Part shown: positions 1-5,226 of the stretch, piece by piece
Layout of the letters: the number at the start of each line of letters is the position of its first letter
Numbering within the stretch: the stretch's first letter is position 1
Assembly (NCBI GenBank): GCA_031270755.1
Contig: JAISWV010000006.1
Coordinates: 1 to 6,933, forward strand
Reading direction: 5' to 3'
DNA from: Synergistaceae bacterium
GTDB lineage: Bacteria > Synergistota > Synergistia > Synergistales > Aminobacteriaceae
DNA length: 6,933 nt
Translations under genes and position numbers: made by a program
The notes under the pieces: generated by a model
What the model saw: the letters and a program-made list of their open reading frames with translations, nothing else
Database searches by the model: none
Told to the model about the DNA's origin: nothing

Positions 1-192
1 GGGTGAACGAGTGTAGATTTCGTCTATTAGGCGCATGAGTCGGAGGTTTCCTGCGCTTTCTTCTCGCGGACGATAATAGATGGAGCTACGATTCAATCCC
101 AGTAATTCACACTGTCGCCACAACAATATTCCCTTATGATCGGGGTCGAGTAGCTTTCGTTTATCGTCCGACTGTAAGGGGTAGATTTTTTT
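1..192 (-). pseudogene. IS3-family transposase OrfB, N-terminal fragment (runs off left edge)
   Basis: The minus strand stays open from 192 to the window edge and encodes about 64 residues. The stretch WRQCELLGLNRSSIYYRP, followed by ESAGNLRLMRLIDEIY, is the characteristic N-terminal helix-turn-helix region of IS3-family OrfB transposases, which precedes the DDE integrase core; the core would lie outside the window. Preceding residues (SDDKRKLLDPDHKG) also fit this group. Reading is blocked by TAA at 195-193, and the only in-frame ATG is far inside (about position 36), so no proper start is visible. IS3 elements normally make OrfAB by a -1 frameshift on an A-rich run, and a nine-A tract (minus strand, 194-186) sits at the edge. 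However, no OrfA-like frame enters it from upstream, because all three frames carry stops shortly before. I therefore read it as a truncated copy. The family is well supported; the pseudogene status is inferred. Confidence 0.75.
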
Positions 193-386
193 TTACTTTA
201 TTACCTCGATTGCATCGTCATTGTCCCGCGCCTCCTTTTTCGCTCTTGCCTCTTGTCTGTACTTATCTGTAAATTACTCTAAAATGTTTTCAATTTATTA
301 TATCCAATATCGAAAGAATGTCAAGAACGTCGCATCGCCCCAAAATCCGCGGCCTCGGCTTCCGACTTCGAATCGACCCCCGGGTT
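193..386. other. AT-rich intergenic stretch between IS3 fragment and DUF1847 gene
   Basis: This 194-nt stretch contains the leftward consensus promoter, an SD site and a six-codon ORF (221-201, minus strand). I see no convincing coding sequence of useful length. There is also no clear rho-independent terminator for the minus-strand operon ending at 387: only weak GC-rich dyads (around 340-385) occur and none is followed by a T-run on the minus strand. It may be the junction between the IS remnant and the host chromosome. Confidence 0.5.
297..324 (-). promoter_or_regulatory. Perfect consensus sigma-70 promoter reading left
   Basis: On the minus strand TTGACA (324-319) is followed after 16 nt by TATAAT (302-297), so both boxes match consensus exactly. 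Transcription would start near 290 and run toward the IS3 fragment. Downstream come an SD site AAAAAGGAGG (about 240-231) and ATG at 221, but that frame ends after six codons (TAA at 203-201). The boxes are seen directly; promoter activity is inferred. Confidence 0.6.
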
Positions 387-1070
387 TTATTTTGGGAGTT
401 CCGGCCCCAAGAGCCTTCTATAATAAGTGTTGGCGCCGTAGAGTGCCGCGGCGGGGTTGTGGCACAGCACGCGGTCCTTTACCACCAGGTAGGTCACTGG
501 GGCCTTGGAGTGCTTGATGAACAGTGTGTCGTGCCCGGCGCAGAGTCCGATGATGACGTTGAAGTCCGTTTTTTCCTCATTCAGCAGCTCGGCCTGAAGA
601 ATGGGGTTGCACATGGACTCGTGGGAGCCGGGGGAGATTTTTTGCTCTTCCGTCAGCCCGATGACCGTTTTGTCCACCGCGCCGACCTTGCAGGCCACGC
701 CGTATATTTCGATGCCCTTCGCCCGGGCGATCCTCGCGAACGTGCTGCACTCGTTCAAGAGCCCGGCGCAGGTGGCGGCGCCCACTTTTTTATATCCCAT
801 CTTCTCGATGAAGATCAAAATTTCCTCCACCCGGGTGGCCCTGCCGTAGTAAGCGCTCTCGATTTCCGCGGCGGCCAGGGCGATCTTCCGGTCTTTGGGG
901 CTTTTGACATAACGTTTCGTAACGTCCTCCACGATCCCCTCTCTCGCGTTCGTGGTCAGACAAAAATCGGGAAACGATTTCGTCAGCTTCGAACAATTGC
1001 CCACCGTGCAGTTCGCGCAGCTCAAGTTGCCCAACTTGTCCAAGTTCTTCAATGGGCGCGGATCGCTCAT
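387..1070 (-). CDS. DUF1847 domain-containing, cysteine-rich putative metal-binding protein
   Basis: The gene encodes 227 aa, the usual length for DUF1847. The N-terminus has a Cys cluster: C18-x2-C21-x4-C26, then C37. Further cysteines are at 101, 108, 127, 154, 177 and 203, several in family-like contexts (GAATCAGLLNEC, YGVACKVG, ESMCNP, GLCAGHD). No signal peptide or membrane helix is visible, so it is probably cytoplasmic. The family is commonly described as a predicted metal-binding protein and its biochemical role is unknown; the ten cysteines fit an Fe-S or Zn site. The start at 1070 is supported by GAGGT at 1082-1078 with 7 nt spacing. It is the last gene of the minus-strand operon, 23 nt after the DJ-1 gene. 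Sitting downstream of a MetH that lacks its own reactivation domain, it might have a redox or corrinoid-related role, but that is only inference. Confidence 0.85.
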   Translation of the reverse strand: MSDPRPLKNLDKLGNLSCANCTVGNCSKLTKSFPDFCLTTNAREGIVEDVTKRYVKSPKDRKIALAAAEIESAYYGRATRVEEILIFIEKMGYKKVGAATCAGLLNECSTFARIARAKGIEIYGVACKVGAVDKTVIGLTEEQKISPGSHESMCNPILQAELLNEEKTDFNVIIGLCAGHDTLFIKHSKAPVTYLVVKDRVLCHNPAAALYGANTYYRRLLGPELPK

Positions 1071-1093
1071 GGCAAATACCTCATGTCACCTAT

Positions 1094-1645
1094 CTAACCT
1101 CGGATCAGCGGGACCAGGAACGCTTTTTCCACGTCTTTCGCGGTCTTTTCGCCCCGCAGGATCTCCAAGAGCCTCAGTGCAAAAAACATCGCCGTCGCGG
1201 GGCCTTTCGAGGTCGTGATGTTGCCGTCCGTCTCCACGATGTCCTGGCCGATGACGGCTCCCGTGAGCCACGATTCCATGCCGGGGTAGCAGACGGCCTT
1301 CCGGCCCTTCAATATCCCCGCCTTGCCGAACACCGCGGGGGCCGCGCATATGGCGGCCAGTTTTTTCCCCTCTTTGTCGTAACGCCGCACCCAGTCCAGC
1401 AATCCCTCGTGCTCCGTGTAGTCGGTGGTCCCGCCGGGAATCGCCAGCATGTCGAAGGACCCCTTCTCCACTTCGTCGAAGAGCGCGTCCGCGTGTACGT
1501 CGACGCCGTGCTTGCCGTGGACGACTTCTTCGCCGGTCAGGGAGACCGTCGTGACCTCCACCGAACCGCGCCGCAGAATATCCACCGTCGTCAGGGCCTC
1601 CGTCTCCTCGAAGCCATCGATCAAAACCAACGCAACTTTTGCCAT
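1094..1645 (-). CDS. DJ-1/PfpI (YajL/ThiJ-like) family protein
   Basis: The gene encodes 183 aa, a normal length for the DJ-1 superfamily. The N-terminal strand and DGFEETEAL motif place the conserved acidic residue at E16. The nucleophile elbow AAICAAPAVFG puts the reactive cysteine at C100, equivalent to DJ-1 C106. AVCYPGME after it is typical of bacterial YajL/ThiJ-type members. Proposed activities for this family (glyoxalase III, protein deglycase, oxidative-stress chaperone) are debated, so I assign family only. Two in-frame ATGs exist. The one at 1651 overlaps the metH stop as ATGA but lies only about 1 nt after the SD, whereas the one at 1645 has AAAGGAG (1659-1653) at a 7-nt spacing and is preferred. 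The gene follows metH by 2 nt and is surely co-transcribed and probably translationally coupled. The protein is soluble, with no signal peptide. Confidence 0.9.
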   Translation of the reverse strand: MAKVALVLIDGFEETEALTTVDILRRGSVEVTTVSLTGEEVVHGKHGVDVHADALFDEVEKGSFDMLAIPGGTTDYTEHEGLLDWVRRYDKEGKKLAAICAAPAVFGKAGILKGRKAVCYPGMESWLTGAVIGQDIVETDGNITTSKGPATAMFFALRLLEILRGEKTAKDVEKAFLVPLIRG

Positions 1646-1647
1646 AG

Positions 1648-4176
1648 TCATTCTCCTTTACTGTTTTCCAATATATCCGCCACCAGCTTCACCGCGCCCA
1701 CCGCGTCGGGGGAATATCCGTCCGCGCCGATACGGCGGCTGTAGTCGTCGCTCACCGACGCTCCGCCCACGATCACACGGATCTCGGGAAGCTCGCTTTT
1801 CAGCGCCGAAACGTCCTCTTCCATGCGGAACATGGTGCTGGTCATCAGGGCCGACAGCCCGACGATCTGCGCGCGGTGCTCGCGGGCGGCCTTTTCGATC
1901 TCCGCGCAGGGGACGTTTTTCCCAAGGTCGACGACTTTGTAGCCGTGGCTTCGCAGCATCGTCGCCACCACGTTCTTGCCCAGGTCGTGAAGGTCGCCCT
2001 CCACCGTCGCCAGTATCACCGTGCCCTTTTCCATGCTTTCGCCCGAGGCGGCGATACGCGCCATCTCCACGTCGCAGACTTTCTGCGCCGCGCCCGCGGA
2101 CGACAGAAGCTGGGGCAGGAAATAGCGCCCCGAGTCGTAGAGCTTGCCCACCTCCGTCAGAGCCGGGACGACGCCTTTGTTGATGATGGTGGTCGGGTCC
2201 GTTCCCGCCTCGTCCATGGCCCTGCCCAAATCGCCGGCTTTGTCCGGGTCCCCTTGGACGATGGCGCGCCGCAGCTCCGTCCACTCGTCCTCTTTCGCTT
2301 CCACCTTCATATTCATGTTACGGACGCCGTCCGTCAGGTCGTTTTTCCTCTTTTTTTTTAGTTCGGCTGCCGCATCGCTTTGGGCCTGGCTTTGATCTCG
2401 AGCCTGCACCTGAACAAAAGAATCGGCCAGGGAGAGATAGCGTTTGGCGTCTTTGTCATGGCCGCACAGGAGGTCGCCGGCTGCGATGGTCTCCCTGACG
2501 CCTCGGTCCAGGGGGTTCGCGATGGCCACGTGAAGTCCGGCGGCCATGGCCATTGCCAGCCATGCCTTGTTGATGGCGCTGCGGGCGGGCATCCCGTGAG
2601 AGATATTGCTGAGCCCCAGCATGGTGCAGCACCCCAGCTCCTCTATGCGGGCCAAGGTCGCGAGCCCCACGCGGGGCGCTTCGGCGTCCGCCCCCACCGC
2701 CATGCAGAGGCCGTCCACCACCAGCATGGAGCGTGGATAGCCCATCCGGTCCGCCGTTTCGACGACACGCCGTACCAGGGTCATGCGCCCTTCCACGCCC
2801 TCGGGAATGCCCTTTTCGTCCAGGGGCAGCACGGCCAATACGGCTCCGTAGCGCTGCGCCAAGCGGATGCCTCTCTCGACCTCCGGCCCCTTCGCCGTGA
2901 CGGAGTTGATCAAGGGAATCCCCGTGCAGGCCCTCAAGCCCGTCTCCACCACATCGGCCCGGTCGCTGTCGATGGACAGGGGAAGATCGGAGGAGCTCTC
3001 CACGGCGGCCACGGCTTTCTTCATCGCCTCGATCTGGTCGATCTGAGGAAGGCCGATGTTGATATCCAGGAGCCGCGCTCCCGCCTCGTGCTGAGCCCGG
3101 GCCAAGTCCCGCACCGCTCCCCAGGAGCCGGAGGCGATGTGCGGCTTGATAGCGGGCCGCGAGGCGTTGATGCCCTCCCCCACCAAGGTCAGGGGATACT
3201 CTCGTCCTCCCGGCATCAGGCGGCTGCGGCTGGCGAAGGGGAGGTAATCGATATGGGTTCGGGGCAGGACAGGAAGCCCTTTCAAGCGTTGGCGGAGCGC
3301 GGCGATATGAGCGGGGGTCGTGCGGCAGCATCCGCCCACCACCGTGGCTCCGGCCTTCACCAAACGCTCGCTTGCCTCCGCGTAGTCCTCCGGCCCCCAC
3401 TGCTCCGGGTCGTCGGGCAGTCCCGCGTTGGCGTAGACGAAGACCGGGAGGCCCGAGTGCTCTCGCAGCGCGGAAACCACGCCGACGTAAGCGCCCGGTC
3501 CCATGCCGCAGTTGGCCCCCACCGCCATCGCCCCCACCGCCCGCGCCCAGTGAGCGGCCACCTCGGGGGGAGTTCCCGTCACGGTGCGTCCCTGCTGTTC
3601 GAAGGTGAAGCTTACCACGAAGGGGAATTTGCCGTCCTCCAGGTCTTTCAGGGCGGCCACCGCGGCTTTGACCTCGCGAAGGTCCAGGGCCGTCTCGATG
3701 AGGATGAAGTCCGCCCCTCCGTCGATCAGCCCCTGGAACTGCGGGCGAAACGCCTCCGCCGCTTCCTCGAAGGAAAGGGCCCCGAAGGGCTCCAGCAGCT
3801 CTCCCAAAGGCCCGGCGCATCCCGCGACGAGGTTCGTCTCACCGACGGCCTCCCGCGCCAGGCGAGCCGCCGCCGCCGCGATCTCCGCCGCGCGGTCCCC
3901 GAGCCCCCGGTGCGCCAGCTTCAGGGAGCTGCCTCCGAAGGAGTTCGTCTCCACGATGTTCGCTCCGGCATCGATATAGGCCCTGTGAATGGCGCGCACC
4001 ACGTCCGGGCTCTGGAGGTTCATTTCCTCGGGAAGCATGGGAGGCGCCCATCCCCGTTCGGCCAACATGGTGCCCATTCCTCCGTCGAGCAACAAAAGGG
4101 ATGTCCCCTTTCGCAGACAATCCAAAAGTACTCTACGTCCCGACAGATTTGTCGATGCGTCCTTTACGTCCACCAT
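1648..4176 (-). CDS. metH: Short cobalamin-dependent methionine synthase (Hcy + pterin + B12 modules)
   Basis: The gene encodes 842 aa with three modules. Residues about 15-300 form a homocysteine S-methyltransferase barrel (LLLDGGMGTML; Zn-ligand cysteines C223 in GANCGMGP, and C283/C284 in GGCCRTTP). Residues about 330-590 form a pterin-binding barrel (DINIG, IDSD, LINSV, LGLSNISHG). Residues about 630-716 are the B12-binding helical cap and about 718-836 the Rossmann B12 domain, with the DxHxxG motif at D728-H730-G733 (GDLHDLGKN). By family it moves a methyl group from methyl-tetrahydrofolate through cobalamin to homocysteine in the cytoplasm. Full-length MetH is about 1,200 aa; the C-terminal AdoMet reactivation domain is absent, as in other short MetH such as that of Thermotoga. 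The pterin motif usually written GERxN reads GEGIN here (G335). The start at 4176 has GGGGAGG (4192-4186) 9 nt upstream; an ATG at 4233 lacks an SD and lies upstream of the likely -10 box. The linker (about 590-630) carries an A9G run. First gene of the operon. Another corrinoid methyltransferase acceptor cannot be excluded. Confidence 0.88.
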   Translation of the reverse strand: MVDVKDASTNLSGRRVLLDCLRKGTSLLLLDGGMGTMLAERGWAPPMLPEEMNLQSPDVVRAIHRAYIDAGANIVETNSFGGSSLKLAHRGLGDRAAEIAAAAARLAREAVGETNLVAGCAGPLGELLEPFGALSFEEAAEAFRPQFQGLIDGGADFILIETALDLREVKAAVAALKDLEDGKFPFVVSFTFEQQGRTVTGTPPEVAAHWARAVGAMAVGANCGMGPGAYVGVVSALREHSGLPVFVYANAGLPDDPEQWGPEDYAEASERLVKAGATVVGGCCRTTPAHIAALRQRLKGLPVLPRTHIDYLPFASRSRLMPGGREYPLTLVGEGINASRPAIKPHIASGSWGAVRDLARAQHEAGARLLDINIGLPQIDQIEAMKKAVAAVESSSDLPLSIDSDRADVVETGLRACTGIPLINSVTAKGPEVERGIRLAQRYGAVLAVLPLDEKGIPEGVEGRMTLVRRVVETADRMGYPRSMLVVDGLCMAVGADAEAPRVGLATLARIEELGCCTMLGLSNISHGMPARSAINKAWLAMAMAAGLHVAIANPLDRGVRETIAAGDLLCGHDKDAKRYLSLADSFVQVQARDQSQAQSDAAAELKKKRKNDLTDGVRNMNMKVEAKEDEWTELRRAIVQGDPDKAGDLGRAMDEAGTDPTTIINKGVVPALTEVGKLYDSGRYFLPQLLSSAGAAQKVCDVEMARIAASGESMEKGTVILATVEGDLHDLGKNVVATMLRSHGYKVVDLGKNVPCAEIEKAAREHRAQIVGLSALMTSTMFRMEEDVSALKSELPEIRVIVGGASVSDDYSRRIGADGYSPDAVGAVKLVADILENSKGE
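2314..2358 (-). promoter_or_regulatory. Candidate slippage site with hairpin and restart codon inside metH linker
   Basis: On the coding (minus) strand a nine-A run (2359-2351) followed by G contains the heptamer A AAA AAG in the zero frame. Fifteen nt later is a perfect dyad ACGGAC-GGC-GTCCGT (2334-2320). A -1 shift would add ten residues and stop at TAA (2320-2318). One nt later comes a zero-frame ATG (2316), with another ATG at 2310. The +1 frame stops at TGA (2336-2334). The arrangement is seen directly; its use is not demonstrated, and no strong SD precedes the ATG. Confidence 0.35.
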
Positions 4177-4185
4177 GTGCCTTCG

Positions 4186-4192
4186 CCTCCCC
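4186..4192 (-). promoter_or_regulatory. SD site that sets the metH start
   Basis: GGGGAGG on the minus strand lies 9 nt before the ATG at 4176. No comparable purine-rich stretch precedes the alternative ATG at 4233. This fixes the shorter 842-aa reading. Confidence 0.7.
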
Positions 4193-4221
4193 GATTGTAA
4201 AATTTGAATCTCGGTGAGTCC

Positions 4222-4250
4222 ATTATAGGCCATGTGAGGTAGGTAAAAAG
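4222..4250 (-). promoter_or_regulatory. Likely promoter of the metH operon
   Basis: TATAAT (4227-4222 on the minus strand) is a perfect -10 box. The -35 region 17 nt upstream reads CTTTTT (4250-4245), a poor match to TTGACA, so an activator or another -35 element may be needed. Transcription would start near 4215, leaving about 39 nt of leader before the ATG at 4176. Confidence 0.45.
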
Positions 4251-4253
4251 GTA

Positions 4254-4268
4254 AGAAGTTAATCTTCT
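4254..4268. promoter_or_regulatory. Inverted repeat AGAAG-TTAAT-CTTCT
   Basis: This is a perfect 5-bp dyad around a 5-nt centre, placed between the two divergent promoters and just upstream of the metH -35 region. It could be a regulator site. It is short and AT-rich, so chance is possible. Confidence 0.25.
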
Positions 4269-4272
4269 GTGG

Positions 4273-4288
4273 AAATCAATCTTGATTT
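4273..4288. promoter_or_regulatory. Palindrome AAATCAA-TC-TTGATTT (candidate operator)
   Basis: Two perfect 7-bp arms flank a 2-nt centre. The right arm overlaps the proposed -35 box (TTGATT, 4283-4288) of the plus-strand operon, so a bound protein would affect that promoter. The size suits a dimeric helix-turn-helix regulator; the regulator family cannot be told from the site. Confidence 0.4.
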
Positions 4289-4310
4289 TATTGCGATCAC
4301 GTAATAAAAT
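4283..4310 (+). promoter_or_regulatory. Likely promoter of the SDR-HisD-ABC operon
   Basis: TTGATT (4283-4288) and TAAAAT (4305-4310) are separated by 16 nt and match the sigma-70 boxes at 4/6 and 5/6. Transcription would start near 4317, about 39 nt before the SDR ATG. Both boxes are covered by inverted repeats, which suggests repression or induction control. Confidence 0.4.
4285..4310. promoter_or_regulatory. 26-bp imperfect palindrome spanning the promoter (candidate operator)
   Basis: Perfect 8-bp arms ATTTTATT (4285-4292) and AATAAAAT (4303-4310) flank GCGATCACGT, in which one further CG/CG pair is symmetric. It covers the spacer and -10 box of the plus-strand promoter, the classic position for a repressor operator. 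A separate GCGAT (4293-4297)/ATCGC (4313-4317) dyad overlaps it. No regulator gene lies in the window. Confidence 0.45.
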
Positions 4311-4355
4311 TTATCGCGTTATCCAAATAAACAAGCAGAACAGGAAGTGTGCGGT

Positions 4356-5123
4356 ATGAACGTTCTCGAAAAGTACAGTTTGGCGGGCAGGGTAGCCGTG
4401 GTCACCGGTGCGTCTCAGGGGCTCGGCAGAGGGTACGCGGCGGGGCTTGCGGAGGCGGGGGCCGTGGTGGTGTGCTGTGCCCGGAGCGTGGAGGGGCTTC
4501 GGTCGGCGGCGGTGGAGATCGCCGCGAAGGGAGGCAGGGCGGAGGCCGTCGCGCTGGACGTGACGCGATACGAAGAGACGGGAAAAATCTTCGAGAAGAT
4601 CAGGGACAAATACGGCAGCCTTGATATCCTCGTCAACAACGCGGGCACGGAGGAGGTCGCGGATTTCGTCGACGTGACCCCGGAGCAGTACGACAAGATC
4701 ATGGACGTCAACCTCAAAGGTGCGTTCTTCACGGCCCAGGCCGCCGCCCGGATCATGAAAACGCGGAAAAAGGGAAAGATCCTCAACATCGGCTCCCTGG
4801 GAAGCGCTATCGGGCTGTCGGGATCGTCGGTTTACTGCGGGACCAAGGGCGGCGTCCTTCAAATGACCCGGGCAATGGCCATTGAGCTGGCCCCGTACAA
4901 TATCCAAGTCAACGCCCTGGGGCCGGGGTATTTCCGAACGCCCATGACCGAGCCCTTCTTCCAGGACCCGGCCCACAGGAAATGGATCGAGGAGCGCATC
5001 CCGGCGGGGCGCGCGGGAACCGTGGAGGACCTGTTGGGCGCTGTGATTTTTTTGTGCGGCGACGCGTCCGGCTATCTCACCGGGCAGATTCTCTACGTCG
5101 ACGGCGGCTGGCTGGCCAGTTGA
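4356..5123 (+). CDS. SDR-family NAD(P)-dependent oxidoreductase, KduD/gluconate 5-dehydrogenase-like
   Basis: The gene encodes 255 aa, a classical short-chain dehydrogenase. The cofactor motif TGASQGLG is at residues 17-24, NNAG at 94-97, and the catalytic residues are N119, S147, Y160 and K164 (YCGTK). R43 after the second strand hints at NADP(H). The C-terminal part (PGYFRTPMTEPF, then GQILYVDGGWLA) resembles gluconate 5-dehydrogenase and 2-deoxy-gluconate 3-dehydrogenase more than FabG, so a sugar acid or polyol substrate is likely; the exact substrate is not readable. It is a soluble cytoplasmic enzyme. The ATG at 4356 has AGGA at 4342-4345; an in-frame GTG at 4347 falls on the SD itself and is rejected. 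It is the first gene of an operon with a HisD homologue (103 nt downstream) and a sugar-type ABC ATPase, behind a promoter overlapped by palindromes, which points to inducible catabolism. Confidence 0.9.
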   Translation: MNVLEKYSLAGRVAVVTGASQGLGRGYAAGLAEAGAVVVCCARSVEGLRSAAVEIAAKGGRAEAVALDVTRYEETGKIFEKIRDKYGSLDILVNNAGTEEVADFVDVTPEQYDKIMDVNLKGAFFTAQAAARIMKTRKKGKILNIGSLGSAIGLSGSSVYCGTKGGVLQMTRAMAIELAPYNIQVNALGPGYFRTPMTEPFFQDPAHRKWIEERIPAGRAGTVEDLLGAVIFLCGDASGYLTGQILYVDGGWLAS

Positions 5124-5212
5124 AAGGCGCTGCATATGACGAGGAGGTCTCGGGAGGGGGCCAGTGAGCCCCGCGGTGACCAACGAGCTCTGCCCCTCTG
5201 AGCTTGAATGTG

Positions 5213-5218
5213 AAGGAG
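5213..5218 (+). promoter_or_regulatory. SD site that sets the HisD-homologue start
   Basis: AAGGAG lies 8 nt before the ATG at 5227. The longer reading would start at GTG 5164, with no suitable SD spacing and 21 extra residues unlike the family N-terminus. Confidence 0.7.
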
Positions 5219-5226
5219 ATTTTGCG

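Noticed and set aside
355..390. tRNA T-loop-like TTCGAATC near 366-373
   Set aside because: The flanking bases do not form a T-stem or acceptor stem and no anticodon arm can be folded around it.
221..517. 98-codon plus-strand ORF starting in the AT-rich region
   Set aside because: It runs into the antisense of the DUF1847 gene, has no SD and no recognisable protein features.
318..1097. 259-codon plus-strand open frame opposite the DUF1847 gene
   Set aside because: It is a shadow of the DUF1847 gene, with no SD and no domain-like sequence.
1646..1651. DJ-1 gene start at ATG 1651 (ATGA overlap with metH stop)
   Set aside because: The SD AAAGGAG is only about 1 nt from this ATG but 7 nt from the ATG at 1645, which also gives the family-typical MAKVALVLIDG start.
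2380..4200. 606-codon plus-strand open frame opposite metH
   Set aside because: It is antisense to a protein with clear Hcy and pterin motifs, lacks recognisable domains and has Arg/His/Gly-rich composition typical of GC-rich shadow frames.
4177..4233. Longer metH start at ATG 4233
   Set aside because: There is no SD, the extra 19 residues are not family-like, and the perfect TATAAT box lies inside the extension.
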